Source of the DNA: Macrothele yani
Taxonomy: Eukaryota > Arthropoda > Arachnida > Araneae > Macrothelidae
DNA: 64,000 nt
Direction: 5' to 3'
Assembly: GCA_039090855.1 (NCBI GenBank)
Contig: CM077016.1
Span: 55,601,936-55,665,935, forward strand
The notes below the pieces were generated by a model, which was given only the letters and a program-made list of their open reading frames with translations, was not told where the DNA came from and ran no database searches. A program made the translations under genes and the position numbers. Each line of letters begins with the position of its first letter. Position 1 is the stretch's first letter. Shown here piece after piece: positions 12,651 through 24,814 of this stretch.

Positions 12651-14050
12651 AGGAGAAGTGGTCACCGGAAAACTATCCCCCGGTGGTCACATTGTGATTT
12701 CAGTTACATAAAATCGTTCGGAATAAACAAATATTGTGCGGCTATATTTCTCACAACTTGAGCAACTGTTGTTCACAAAGCTTTTTTCATATAAAGTTTT
12801 ATTTTCAATAAGGAATTTAGACGTGTCCATGATTTTCGGGCCAAAGACAAAGCGGAGAACTGACCCCCGAAAAACTGGCCACAAAAATTTTAAGGGGCCA
12901 TATAAAAATTGCGTTTTGGACTGCTCTGTGGCTACGTCTCCAGAGGTTGGTTACCGAAATCACATAAAGTTTCCGTAATTTCGTATTTTCTGAATTGTGA
13001 TATTTAATGTAATTCTTCATAAAAAAAAAATGTTTTATAATCTACAACTTAACAAAAGAATTTCAAGGTTTTTATAAAGTACAGCTCAATGAATTCTCTG
13101 CGGGCATGTGCAAACGCAGGAAACCTGAGTGTGTGTGTGGAGGGGGTGTCTTAATACCAAAAATATAAAATATAAAGAATTTCTGGTGCGATCCAGAGAT
13201 TTTCTGCGATTACAAACAACTGAATAAATTCCCTGTAGGCACGCGCTAGCGCAAAGAAACTGTCGGTAGGAGGGTGGGGTGTCTTAATGCCGAAATTATA
13301 AAACATGAAGAATTTATAGCCACACCTGGAGCAGATTTTTAGCGTTTACAAACCACAACTCAACAAATTCACGGCTGGCACGTGCAAACGCAGGAAATCT
13401 GTCGGGGGAGGTTATCCCGCACCCCATGGACAGGTTTCCTGTGGTAGCAAATATCCTCAGAAATTTTGTAGAGTTGTACTTTGTAAACGCTGACAACCTC
13501 CGGTTCAGACCAGAAATTCTTTATATTTCATATTTTTGGTAATACCCCCCCCCACACACACACACACACAGGTTTCTCACGTTAGCACATGCCCGCAGAG
13601 AATCGGACCAAAAGTTCTTTATATTTCTGACAAGTTTCTTGCGTTGGCACATGCCCGCAGAGAATTTGTTGAGGTAACATATAGTTTGTAAACGCCGAAA
13701 ATCTCTGGATCGAACCAAAAATTATTTATATTTCATATTTTTGGTATTAAATCCCACCCCCAACCCCATCCGGACAGATTTCCTATGTTTTCACATGCAG
13801 CGGAGAATTTGTTGAACTGTAATTCATAAACCCTGAAATTCTTTTGTTGAGTTGTAGGCTATAAACATTCCTTTATAAAGAATTACATTAAATATTGCCA
13901 TTAAGAAAATACAAAAACTATGTGACTCAGATAGCCTACCTCTGCAGACGTAGCAACGAAGCGGTCAAAAACGCAATGTTTTTACGGCCCCTTAAGATCT
14001 TTTTGGCCAGTTCCCCGGATGGCTAATTCTCCGGTGGCCACGTGTCAAAA
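12650..14050. mobile_element. Foldback-like long inverted repeat with internal minisatellite
   Basis: The left arm (about 12843-13135) pairs in reverse complement with the right arm (about 13745-14030). Shared blocks in order are 'aactggcca', 'ttaaggggcc', 'gctacgtct', 'atatttaatgtaattctt', 'caacttaacaaaagaattt' and 'gaattctctgcgggcatgtg'. The centre holds several imperfect copies, in both orientations, of a unit with 'cgcaggaaacctg', a C- or G-rich run and 'tataaagaatttctgg' (13100-13760). A further copy of the arm end, 'gtggtcaccggaaaactat', lies at 12659-12677. There is no coding sequence. This is the architecture of foldback or long-TIR non-autonomous DNA transposons. Exact ends and target duplication could not be settled. 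Confidence 0.6.
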
Positions 14051-15333
14051 TACCCAGCCCATTCCAGAAATTACTGACATACTATTTGTCTTTCAGTTCA
14101 TTTTTCTCAGAGATCTCAAGGCAATGCCAGATCCCTGATAATGTTTCAAGTTTAGAGCAGTTCTTGTTTCATACTGTTTACACTCAAGAAATGCATTCAT
14201 CTTGAGAACTCAAGAAATGGAGAAAAACTTGAACTTTTTGATGGAGGGGAAAAAAAAAAAAAACATATTCAAAAATCCGTTGTAAAACCGTCCACTCCAA
14301 AGCTCCATTATAGTACTGTATCTAACTGTGATTGAAGCAAGTACAAATCTAAAGCAATTGCCCGCAGAATCTCATTTTCTATTGCTGGTGAATGATTTTA
14401 AGTTTCACGTTTGCCGATCATTGCTCCTCTTATTGTGTGTGTGCGTGTTTTCAAGCACGTACAATCACATTTTTGCATGCGAATTATTAGAGGAAAATTT
14501 CATCGCTTTCACGAAACAAAAGGAAAAATATGAAAGAAAAGAAAACTGTTAAAACATATATTGCAGTAAAAGAAACATTCTAAACAATAAAATGGTTTTG
14601 GAGCATTCTTGGAAGGGCGGGGCAAAAGCAATATGGGTTAGCACACCTTTCTGTTGATAAGGCCCTGACATATCAACAATTGAGAACTGAAACAACAGAA
14701 CTGAGTACTTTACTTGAGAAAAAGAAACTTAGTACCTCCACTCTTGTCTTCGTATAAGTTTTCACTTTACACTGAAGTGAGAGAAGTGCCATAATGTGCA
14801 CTCGCACGACACCCTCCCACCAGTATACGAAGCCAGTTAAAACGAACCCGTATGTGCACTTTGGCTGATTTCTGCTTAAATCACCGAAAGCACTGTGCCT
14901 CCCCTCATGAATATTGTAGTCATGAGGTCAGATCGGCAGGTGATACAGTCACGCCCCTTATACATACACCACGGTTCCACAATCAAAAGCACATGAACCC
15001 CCACTACATGCTAGCCTAAGAAAAGAACTCTCAAAGGCCCATTTCACCCCACCCAGCGGTGACTCTCACTTCCGCCAGGCCTCGCACGCATTCTGAACCG
15101 GCACACCACACCCATCACATTTCCCGCTTTCAGTCACAAACATTCAAAAAACAAATAAATGAACAAACACACACGCACCCCCAGGAATCCACAACTTGAA
15201 AAAAGAGGCAAGCTTAGCGTACATAAAATAAAACACCATCATATTATTAATGCACGAAAGAAAATTAGTTATTTACGTTTTTAAAAAACTGGTTTTCTAC
15301 GCCAAGTAAATTGCTAGTAAATTACCCGTAATT
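14051..15333. other. Interval without recognised gene
   Basis: No gene-family similarity on either strand. It is locally more GC-rich around 14.8-15.2 kb with C-rich runs. The plus-strand frame at 14328-14552 has no recognisable motif. The last bases, 'tacccgtaatt' at 15323-15333, are a candidate target duplication for the following retrotransposon. Confidence 0.45.
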
Positions 15334-15635
15334 GCCCCCCAGAAAACCAACCTCAACGTCCTCGTCGTGGGATGGTGGAAACAGGTGGATTAGGTGCTGT
15401 GATTCACAGTAGCTCCTCTCTTTGGAGCGTCCGAAACATGCTGGCTAACTGAGGCTCTGGTCTACCTAAGCCAAGGTGTGAGGTATCGTGCTGAGGGCTG
15501 AATGGTACTGAGGTAGTAAAATATCAGCATCATTAACAATACCTTCAGGGCACCAGGCGAAAACCTGTCGTAATTAGCCTTCCATCCGGGATAAGAGGAT
15601 TACTGGGTGGTGACCTTTTATTTTCCTCCAGTTTC

Positions 15636-16823
15636 GTGGGACCAAATATGGAATCTTTTTTGGCTACAACAAACCCTGGGTTAGGGTCTGACTTAGTCAA
15701 TGCCCAACCTAATAAAGCAGCATCTTCCCAGCCAAGGCAGGGATCTGTTGATCCTGAGGTGAGGCCCAGTTGCTCTGGGAACACCTCTCAGGCTAAGGCG
15801 GGGAAGTTGTTTCACAAAAGCAAACAAGACATCTGGAGGCAGCAGGTAATACCAGGTTGCCAAAATAGTCTGTGGCTGCTAGTGAGGCTGGTTACAGCAA
15901 GGAAGGGTTCCGACTTAGCAAGACTGCTAAGCGCAACATCAATCAGGAAGAAGCTAGCAAGTCAGATGAAGGGTCAAACTGACAAGGAGTCAAGTTCAGT
16001 GGGATCCACATCTGTAGATACTTCTCCACCAATGGTGGACAAGAAAGGCAAGAGGCAGAGATCTGTTCTCTCTACCTCTTCTCCAGATGTGAGGAAGCCG
16101 ACCAAAAGGAGTAGGGACGAGTCTCCTCCCAGCACTTATGGTGAGGCTGTCTCCACTATTAGGATGGCCATCGTGAAGGAAAACTTCCCGAAAGAGTGGC
16201 TTGATGACAGTGAGGTTGGGACTATTCAGGAGGAGCTTTTGAGGCATGTGGATGGTTCTCAAGTAGGAGAGCCTCTACCGCACATCAAGAGCTTTTCCCT
16301 GAACTCTGGAGCTCTTGTTTACCTTTGTGAGAACAAGGGAACAGGGCAATGGCTAACATCAGCCTTTGAAAAAAATGATAAGGTTTTGAGGGGCACTGGG
16401 CTCAAGGTGATGAGGGCCAGTGATCTTCCAAAACCGATCAAGGTTGCCTTTAGGACAAGGGATATTTGGACCAAGGATCCAAACGTCCTCTGCAGGAGGT
16501 TGTGTGCCTACAACAGCAGTTTGCATACAAACCACTGGAGGGTGTTGGATCGGGTACAAGATCCTAAGGCCGCCAGGTGGATTTTCCAGGTAGACAGGGA
16601 ATCTGCTGAAGCCAGGTTCTCTGCCTACACTGGGGTCGACGAGGGTCAATTTAAAGTACTACATGACCCTCAGGGCCCTAGCACTTCAAAGGAGGATACA
16701 GAAATAGAAGAGCCTCATTCTGCAGTTGTGGAGCCAGAAACAACTGCATTGTATTCTCCTGGCCATGATCTGGAAGCAGGGAAGGACTCAGGTACAGTTG
16801 TGAGTAGTGGGGAGGGGGGCTGA
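15636..16823 (+). CDS. ORF1 protein of non-LTR retrotransposon, DUF4780-like
   Basis: An intact 395-residue frame that begins with ATG at 15636 and ends 23 bases before the ORF2 ATG. The first 170 residues are low-complexity, rich in Ser, Lys, Thr and Pro, with a basic run near residue 155. From about residue 172 there is a folded-looking region: 'TYGEAVSTIRMAIVKENFP', then hydrophobic strands, 'WLTSAFE', 'LPKPIKVAFRTRDIW' and 'LHTNHWRVL-V'. This matches my memory of the DUF4780 domain found in ORF1 of arthropod LINEs. Its likely role is RNA binding and RNP formation. No CCHC zinc knuckles are visible, unlike classical Jockey/R1 ORF1 proteins. The frame's intactness is notable because the neighbouring ORF2 is broken. 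Confidence 0.65.
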   Translation: MGPNMESFLATTNPGLGSDLVNAQPNKAASSQPRQGSVDPEVRPSCSGNTSQAKAGKLFHKSKQDIWRQQVIPGCQNSLWLLVRLVTARKGSDLARLLSATSIRKKLASQMKGQTDKESSSVGSTSVDTSPPMVDKKGKRQRSVLSTSSPDVRKPTKRSRDESPPSTYGEAVSTIRMAIVKENFPKEWLDDSEVGTIQEELLRHVDGSQVGEPLPHIKSFSLNSGALVYLCENKGTGQWLTSAFEKNDKVLRGTGLKVMRASDLPKPIKVAFRTRDIWTKDPNVLCRRLCAYNSSLHTNHWRVLDRVQDPKAARWIFQVDRESAEARFSAYTGVDEGQFKVLHDPQGPSTSKEDTEIEEPHSAVVEPETTALYSPGHDLEAGKDSGTVVSSGEGG

Positions 16824-16846
16824 GGAGGCAGATGTGATCGGCCTGG

Positions 16847-19212
16847 GTGGTGTCCATGAAGGTGTGGAGCTGGCTTCCAGCACCCACCGGGTGGATTCTG
16901 ACCCGGCTGATCCTTCTACCACTTAGTCCCCACGCCTATCTCACAATGGAGAACTGCATGAAATGTATCCAGATCAATCTTCACCATAGTCGGTCTGCAT
17001 CTGCTGCTTTGTGCTACAGACTGGCTGTGGAGGATGTTGATCTGGCTTTCATTCAAGAGCCATGGATACATAATGGGAAGATCCTGGGCTTACAAGGAGC
17101 AGGTTTTACCGTCTTCTATAATACATCAAGTTGGAGACCAAGGACCTGTATACTGGTGAGCAAAAGACATCAAGATATGCCACTTCCTGAGTTTACCACA
17201 GGTGACACAACCGTGATTAAACTTTTTATGTCATCTGATGGTGGCAGAGAAGAGCTGTTTGCGGTCCCTGCATACTTACCATTTGATGAACCTGGACCAC
17301 CTCCTTCTCAGGAGGTAAGAGACATTGTCCACTTCTGTGAGTCAGGTGGAAGACACCTCATCATCTGCTGTGATGCAAATGCTCACCATATCATGTGGGG
17401 GAGCAGCGACTGCAACAGACGAGGGGACAACCTTTTGGAATATTTGGTAAGTACTAAACTTTATATTCTTAATCGAGGCAATGAGCCCACTTTTATTGTT
17501 TCTAATAAAAGTGAAGTCATTGACCTCACCCTCTGTAGTGCTAACATGTTTGACCGCATTATTAAATGGCATGTATCTAGTGAACCTGTATTGTCTGATC
17601 ATAGATATATTTGCTTTTCAGTTGCCGATGTAAGACAACAGCTGGTACAAGTCAGAAATCCCAAAAGGACCAATTGGATTGGCTTCAGGGAAGATCTGGC
17701 GGCACATATTGGAGGCATGGAATTTAACATGCACTCGGTGTTAGATCTCGAGTTAGCCGTTGACCAGTTGCAACGGTCTATTCTCAAATCTTACCACCAA
17801 AACTGTCAGGCCAAGACTGCTAGCTTACCAAGGCAAGTTCCTTGGTGGAATAAACAGCTTAGCAGTCTTAGAGGCAAAACTAGAAGGCTTTTTAATAAAG
17901 CCAAACGTACTGGTGAGTGGACGGTATATAAGACTACCCTCACACAGTACAACAAAGCAATTAGAGAGGCAAAAAGAGCCTCTTGGAGAGATTTCTGTGG
18001 AAGTACTTCAGATACTCCAAGTACTGCCAGATTTATGAAAATCATGGCTAAGGACAATGCAAATTGCCCGAACACCATCAAATTGGTTGATGGGAGCTTC
18101 ACAAAAACTGGTAAAGAAACACTAACAGAAATGCTAAATGTACACTTTCCAGATTCAAGTATAATTGACCCCACTGGCATATGCACAGCTGGCCTTGAGC
18201 ACCAACGTGCAAAAAAAGGAGGACTGGAGGGTTGCCGGGGAGGTGGTCAATTATTCTAGGATTAAGTGGTCCATTAATTATTTTGAACCATTTAAATCAC
18301 CTGGCTGTGATGGAATTGTTCCCATCTTGATGCAGCAAGGACTGGAGATAATTACTCCACTCCTGTGCAAAATTTACTGGGCCTGCCTTGCTCTTGGTTA
18401 TATACCAAGTGCTTGGAGACAGGCTAAGGTAATATTTATTTCCAAGCCAGGTAAGTCAAATCACCAAGAGGCAAAGGCCTTTAGACCTATTAGTCTAACA
18501 TCCTTCTTTCTCAAGGCACTTGAGAGGATGGTGGATAGGCATATTAGAGAGGTGGTTTTTACTCCCTAAACCCCTCTCAAAATTTCAGTTTGCTTATCAA
18601 CAAGGCAAATCAACAGAAGGAGCTCTCCGTGGCATTGTTTGTTGCCTGGAGAAGGCACTAGAATTTAAGGAGGTGGCATTAGCCACTTTCCTTGATATTG
18701 AAGGTGCCTTTGACAGGGTCTCTACGGAGACCATTATGGGAGCTGTGGAAAGACATGGTGTTGATAGAACCTGCTGTCAATGGATTAAGGCCATGCTCAC
18801 AAGCAGAACGGCCGTGGCCTCGCTACTTGGGGAGACTCTGTCAGTCTCCATCTGCTGGGGCTGCGCGCAAGTTTGCTCTCCCCTGTTGTGGTGCCTGGTG
18901 GTGGATGAACTGCTAGGGATCCTGGAGGGGTCTGGTTGCAACTATTTGGGCTATGCAGATGACGTGGCCATAATTGTCAAGGGAAAATTCCCTAAAACGG
19001 TCTCGAGTGTAATGCAAAGAACACTGGGACTTGTTGAGGATTGGTGCAGGAAGGTTGGTCTATCAGTAAACCTTGACAAAACCACCCTTGTGCCTTTCAC
19101 TAGAAAGAGGAGACCTTGGAGATATTGCTCTCTTTGGGAAAACAGTTCCTCTCAATACACAGGTTAAATACCTGGGAGTCATTTTCGACGGAGGCTTAAC
19201 CTGGAAACAGCA
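16847..19212 (+). pseudogene. ORF2 of non-LTR retrotransposon: endonuclease and RT (5' part)
   Basis: Encodes the replication enzyme for target-primed reverse transcription. The AP-type endonuclease spans about 16946-17640: 'IQINLHHSRSASAALCYRL', 'DLAFIQEPWI', 'IICCDANAHHIMWGS', 'IDLTLCS' and 'SDHRYICF', i.e. the expected Asn, Glu, Asp and His catalytic positions. The RT follows: 'FKSPGCDGI', 'FRPISLTSFFLKALERMV', 'FAYQQGKST', 'ATFLDIEGAFDRV', and the active site 'YADD' near 18952-18963, then 'LSVNLDKT'. The frame changes near 18180-18220 (beside an A-run), near 18545-18560 and near 19100, so it is not translatable as one protein. The coding sequence stops at 19212 where a DNA transposon is inserted, after 'GLTWKQ'. 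Confidence 0.88.
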
Positions 19213-19785
19213 GGGTCATTCCACGTCAAATCAACGCAAAAAAAAAAAAAAAAAAAAAAAAGGTTTTGACACCCATGGTCTCAGATTTTGATGAAACTTG
19301 GTATAACCAATCCCTCCAAGGGGATAAGTAACCCCATAAAAAAAATTTCCCTCTAGCACTTCTGGTTTTAATTTTACAGCCCTTGAAACTTTTGGGGAAT
19401 CCTCGTTGTTTACCATTTCCGAAGCCTTCTACTCAAGCTACACTTGCTTACCAAAAAATTTCCATCTCACTCAGAAATCATTCAATCTCTTTGAAATTTT
19501 ACAGCCTTGTCAATGAAAGCATGAAGATTTCAGAAAAAAATATGTTAACACTGTAAATATCTGCTGTACTCCACTAAAAAATTAATAAAATATTTTTAGC
19601 CTAATTTTTTCTGTGGAAAACATGGTTTACCAAAAACAGAATTATCAACATGAGGGATAGGTATAACCCTAACATATATTTTTTTTTAATGAACCTAAAG
19701 ACATGTTCCATCATACCCAGCAATAAAACTGATGGCTTTTTCATTCCTTTGGCACTTTTTTCGGCCATTTTGAAAAAAATGGCTG
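19213..19785 (+). repeat. Left terminal inverted repeat of long-TIR transposon, copy 1
   Basis: About 0.57 kb, pairing with 22812-23354 in reverse complement. It includes a 23-base A-run at 19238-19260, present on this side only, and conserved blocks 'cttggtataaccaatccctc', 'acagccttgtcaatgaaagc' and 'gataggtataaccctaacat'. Confidence 0.9.
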
Positions 19786-20131
19786 CTGGATAACTATTTT
19801 TTCAATTTCACCCAAACTCTAAATCTTAAAAAAATGATCCTATCTTAAAAAAATGATAACATCTCCTTTGTTTTTTCCCCTTGAAAAACATCACTTCCAA
19901 GAAGCTGATTTTGACTTCCTTCATCACTTTCGATAAGAAGCCAAGTCAAAACCTGTAAGTGTGACCTCTTTGTTCACAACATGCAGCAACTTGTTAGCAC
20001 AGCTGTCAGTCAGTCGGCTTCAGTTCCTAAACTCAAACCTTCTTTCAGTGTATAATTTAGTACTTTATTGATGTTATAAGTGTGCATGGGCAAAGTATAG
20101 TAATGTCCTAATATTAGTGTATTTTTTGTTA

Positions 20132-22695
20132 CAGAGAAAATGGAAGATTCTAAGTGCAGTGTTGGGCGTGTCACAAATGTACCTATGTCTCAAAGAAAGG
20201 TATTGAAAATGTAGCAGATCTAACTGAAGAAAATAGAATTATTTTGAAGTTAAGAACAGAAGCTGCTGAAGATTTACAGACCATTTGTCTGCATCATAAA
20301 AGTTTATTTTTGAAAAAGTTTGCATTTCTTCAAAAAGTGTGTTGTGATCCCCTAAAAAAGCATAAGAGATGTGTGAGAAAATCACTACGTATGGTGACTG
20401 TACAGCAATGTAAATACTTATTAATGAAAGAAATTAAAGTGAAACCAGGGAAAAAACTGTGTTCTCAATGTAGAGGTACTTTATTTAAAAGTGATGTACA
20501 GAGTGCTGACAAAAGTACTGATACCCATACTGAACCCGAGGACATTGGTTTAACTCCAGAAGAAGTAACCGGTTTGGAGAAGAAAGAAACAATAAAACAA
20601 CTCAATTCATCTTTCACTGGGATAGATTGCTCTCCTTTAAAATTACATTCCCTTGGTGAACATAGCAAAGCATCTTATGGAAAATAAAAGTTCGAAAAAT
20701 TCCAGGCAAATGTACGAAGCAAATTTCATAAAATACTAGATGTTGACATTCCAACAAAAGAAGCCAAAACAGATGAGCTTGTGGAACAGAAAGCAGCTGA
20801 TATGAACAAGCTTGTAGAATTCATGAAAGAGCAATTGAAATCCATTTCAAGGAAAAAACAAATTCAACTATTAACCATTCCTGCTTCACTGACTGACATG
20901 GACACAGAAAAAAATACGAGAAACATTTGGTGTTTCCGACTTTGCTGTTTGTAAAGCTCAGAGACTTGTTCACGAAAAGGGATTTTTAGCTGAACCTGAT
21001 CCCAGATGTGGAAAAAAACTGAAACCTGAAATTATTAATTTAGTGAGTAATTTTTATGAAAGTGATGAGCAGTCTAGAGTTATGCCTGGAATGAAAGATG
21101 TAGTGAGCATGGGTAAAAATAATTACAAGAGAAATCGGCTGATTTTGGGTAATCTTCATGAATTATATTTAAGTTTCAAGTGTGAGTATCCTGATGTTAA
21201 GGTGGGATTCTCAAAATTTTGCACTTTGCGACCAAAGCGGTGCATTTTAGCTGGTGCCAGTGGAACCCACTCAGTATGCGTATGCACACTTCACCAAAAT
21301 GTCATACTACTCCTTCATGCTACACAAATTGAAGAGAGCTATAAGGATGTTATGAAGTTCTTAGTGTGTGAAGTAGCAAAGAGGGAATGTATGATCAGGC
21401 ACTGCAGTAAATGCCCCTCCAAACCACATCTACTGAGCTACTTAGAGTCCAAATTTAAAGATTATGAAGAAAGTGAAACTATTGAATTTTCTCAATGGGT
21501 GTCAACTGACAGGACACAGATGATAAAAAGTTCAACAACACTTGATTTCCTTGATGATTTAGCCAACAAGATTGAAAAACTGATTCCACACTCTTTCATA
21601 GCCCAGTCACAGTCTTCGTTCCTAAAAAATCTCAAAGAAAATGTACCATTAGACACAGCAATAATTTTGATGGACTTCAGTGAGAACTACTCTTTTACAA
21701 TCCAGGATGAGGCCCAAGGGTACCACTGGACTTCTGGTTCATGTACAGTTCATCCTGTTGTAGTAAATTGTAGGAACCCTGAAGGAGAAAAGATTGTTTC
21801 ATCACACTGTGTCATATCCAATGACCTCAAGAATGATGTGAATATGGTTTACAAAATCCTGGAAACAGTTGTTAATTTTCTCAAAGAAAATTTTTCACAC
21901 ATTACGGCAATACATTACTACAGTGACAGGAGTGCTGCACAGTATAAAAACAAGTACAATTTCCTTAACCTGTGTCTGCATGAAGAAGACTTCCAGTTGA
22001 AGGCACAGTGGTCATTTTATGCTACAAGCCATGGAAAATCAGAATGTGATGGGATTGGCGGCACAGCAAAACGCTTAGCTCGAAGGGAGAGTCTCCAGAG
22101 ACCATTTAAGAGGCACATCACAACAACAGCTACATTTTTCAATTTTTGTGAAACAAACATCACCAAAGTCAGTTTCCACTTTATTGACAAAGACACAGTA
22201 GATACAACTCGTTCTGCTCTTGAAAACAGGTTCAAATATGTGCACACACTTCCTGGTACTAGAAGTTTCCACAACTTCAAGCCTCTGCATTCCATAGGTA
22301 CTATTGCGGCTAGAAAGATCAGCACTGATAAGGAACCATCTCTCACATTTAACCTGAAAAGCTGTCACCCATCAGTTGTAACTGCAGATGAGTTGTTCCC
22401 TGGGTGTTACATTGCATGTAAATATGACCACTTGTGGTATTTTGGAATGCTGTCTACAGTGGATTAAGATGAAGACGATGTTGTTGTAAAGTTTCTTCAT
22501 CCTAATGGACCTTCACCATCATTCTGCTGGCCAAGCCATGAAGATTCCTGCACAGTACCAGTTCCTCATGTGCTTGCTGCTAATGATATCCCAAAGACAA
22601 CATCTGGAAGAACCTATCACTTCTCAAAAGACTGCATGAGGTCGATGGAGGAAAAATCTGCACATTTAGATATTATGCTACGCAAAAGAAAATGA
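20132..22695 (+). pseudogene. Putative transposase of long-TIR transposon, copy 1
   Basis: The decayed frame covers about 840 codons. N-terminus (20154-20687): Cys/His-rich, 'CHKCTYVSKK', later 'CLHH', 'CCDPLKKH' and 'CSQCRGTLF', suggesting zinc binding and DNA recognition. A TAA at 20685-20687 breaks it, and a shift near 20900 precedes 'VSDFAVCKAQRLVHEKGF'. The long frame 21043-22467 holds the conserved core: 'LRPKRCILAGASGTHSVCVC', 'LMDFSENYSFTIQDEAQGYH' (Asp at 21673), 'YYSDRSAAQYKNKYNFL' (about 21916) and 'SHGKSECDGIGGTAKRLAR' (about 22030). A second TAA at 22465 is followed, in frame, by 'VVKFLHPNGPSPSFCWP-ED'. Acidic residues conserved with copy 2 are D in DF-EN, D in SD, and D in CDG, so a DDE/D triad is plausible but inferred. 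Confidence 0.7.
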
Positions 22696-22811
22696 CCGTT
22701 ATGGAGTAGAAGTTCAGAAATTGTACCTAACTTTTTTTTTCCAGGTAAATAACTTATTATGTACATGTTACCAATATTCAATAGTTTAATTATGTTTTTA
22801 ATTAAACTATT

Positions 22812-23354
22812 TTTTTTTTCAAAATGGCCGAAAAAAGTGCCGAAGGAATAAAAAAGCCATCAGTTTTATTGCTGGGTATGATGGAACATGTCTCTAGGTT
22901 CATTAAAAAAAATTATATGTTAGGGTTATACCTATCCCTCATGTTGATAATTCCGTTTTTGGTAAACCATGTTTTCCACAGAAAAAATTAGGCTAAAAAT
23001 AGTTTATTAATTTTTTAGTGGAGTACAGCAGATATTTACAGTGTTAACACATTTTTTTCTGAAATCTTCATGCTTTCATTGACAAGGCTGTAAAATTTCA
23101 AAGAGATTGAATGATTTCTGAGTGAGATGGAATTTTTTTGGTAAGCAAGTGTAGCTTGAGTAGAAGGCCTCAGAAATGGTAAACAACGAGAATTTCCCAA
23201 AAGTTTCAAGGGCTGTAAAATTAAAACCAGAAGTGCTAGAGGGAAAACATTTTATAGGGTTACTTATCCTCTTGGAGGGATTGGTTATACCAAGTTTCAT
23301 CAAAATCGGAGACCATGGGTGTCATGACCTCGTTGAACTGATGTAGAATGACCC
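22812..23354 (-). repeat. Right terminal inverted repeat of long-TIR transposon, copy 1
   Basis: Reverse complement of 19213-19785 with few differences. The inner limit is the block 'tttttttcaaaatggccg' against 'cggccattttgaaaaaa' on the left. Confidence 0.9.
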
Positions 23355-24730
23355 AGCACCTAGATTACTATATTGCCAGAGCCAAGAAAGTGTTCTGGTC
23401 ATGTAGAGGTGCTATTGGCAAATCATGGGGTCTCAACCCGAGGATCTTGCACTGGATATATACTATGGTCACCAGACCTATAGTCACTTATGGCTCAATG
23501 GTGTGGTGGCGCATAGTTAACCTCTGCACGGTGTAGGCTGAACTTAACAAGTTACAAAGGCTGGCCTGCATAGGTATATCAGGAACAATGAGAACTACTC
23601 CAACAGCTGCATTGGAGTTGCTTCTTGATATTCTGCCACTTCACCTTCATATTGAGGGTGAGGCCATTATGGGGGCATAATGTAGATTATGCTGCAATGG
23701 CATGTGGAGACCCTCGTTGTGGGTTGGCAGCTATACCAAGCCTATTCAGGAGTAATTTTGTAAGGAGCCCATCTTTCAAATGGGAACCGACAACATGCTA
23801 GTAAAATATCATTTTGATAAAGCATTCAGTGTGAACTTTCCCAGTCGCAGTGAATGGGAAACGTCCATTGTCCCTGGGTGCAGCGGTGAAACTGTTTGGT
23901 TTACTGACGGCTCCAGGACAAACGTAGGAGTTGGAGCAGGGGAATATTGCCTATCCAGAGGTTATGGTTCATGCCAAAGCCTTGGAATGCATGCTACCGT
24001 GTTCCAAGCTGAGGTGTATGCTATTTTAGCATGCGCCTCAGAATGTCTGATCAAAGGGTATCACAATGTGCGTATCCAGATTTGTTCAGACAGCCAGGCG
24101 GCTTTACTGGCACTTTGTCAGTGCCGCATTTCATCCAAAATTGTTTGGAACTGCCTCCAGACCCTAACTGAACTGGCAAACCGGAACAAAGTGCAACTGT
24201 TCTGGGTGCCAGGACATAGGAGTTTTGTAGGTAATGAGAAAGCTGACCTTCTTGCTAAAGAGGGGGCAGAGCAGGCTTTTTATGGTCCAGAGCCTGCATT
24301 AGGGCTCGCCTCTGGTGTGGCCAGAGGACTAACTAAAAGGCTGCTGGGAACTAAGCAGCTTGACGTCACTCTGGCATGCTACCAGCGATCAGAGGCAGGC
24401 AAAGGAACTTAATCAAGGACCCTTGCCTCATAGGGCTAAAGAACTCCTTAAACTGCCAAAAAAAGGATATTGTACTGATTTTTGGTCTACTTACAGGTCA
24501 CTGTCGTCTTAACAGGCACCTTAATTTGATTGGGGTGAAAGAGGATCCACTTTGTAGAGGATGCCATCTGGAAGAGGAGACTTCCTTGCATTTTCTTTGT
24601 GACTCACTTTTTTGCAGCACTCAGGCTTGAACACTTTGGTACTCACAACTTGAGACCAAGTGATCTTTCTTTAGTACCAGTCAAAAGCATTCTTGCTTTT
24701 GCTCGTGCATCTGGTCTCTTTTGAGATTAG
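23355..24730 (+). pseudogene. ORF2 of non-LTR retrotransposon: RT end, RNase H, C-terminus (3' part)
   Basis: Continues the RT directly after the inserted element with 'HLDYYIARAKKVFWSCRGAI' and 'YTMVTRPIVTYGSMVWW'. A stop at 23536 and a shift near 23680 follow. The RNase H domain (23870-24290) shows 'VWFTDGSRTNVGVGAG' (first Asp), 'FQAEVYAILACASE' (Glu), 'ICSDSQAALLAL' (second Asp) and 'LFWVPGHRSFVGNEKADLLA' (His and last Asp), so all four catalytic positions are kept. The C-terminus has a Cys-His cluster, 'LTGHCRLNRHL', 'DPLCRGCHLEEETSLHFLCD', the CCHC-type tail of R1/I-group proteins. The 3' UTR is short and ends at the (CA)n tail. Confidence 0.88.
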
Positions 24731-24775
24731 GGCTGGGGATGCACAATAGACCTTAGGTCACAGAGCTGGGTCAAG

Positions 24776-24778
<3 letters not shown>

Positions 24779-24812
<34 letters not shown>
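24779..24812. repeat. (CA)n tract, probable 3' tail of the retrotransposon
   Basis: About 17 CA repeats lie directly after the 3' UTR of the non-LTR element. Simple-repeat tails replace poly(A) in several non-LTR clades. The tract is followed by 'attggtacaag' before the candidate target duplication, which is slightly unusual. Confidence 0.8.

Positions 24813-24814
<2 letters not shown>

Larger units (their letters stand above)
19213..23354 (+). mobile_element. Long-TIR DNA transposon, copy 1 (Sola-like candidate), 4-bp TSD AGCA
   Basis: The element begins 'gggtcattccacgtcaaatc' and ends with the near-perfect reverse complement at 23331-23354. The inverted repeats extend about 550 bp inward (19213-19785 against 22812-23354). 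The host word AGCA is present on both sides (19209-19212 and 23355-23358); removing the element and one AGCA reunites the RT frame of the host retrotransposon, so the ends are secure. The interior carries one transposase-like gene with two in-frame stops and one shift. The size (4.1 kb), 4-bp duplication and acidic-residue pattern fit Sola-type DNA transposons best among those I know. AGCA is not TTAA, which argues against Kolobok, Sola3 and piggyBac. Confidence 0.85.
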
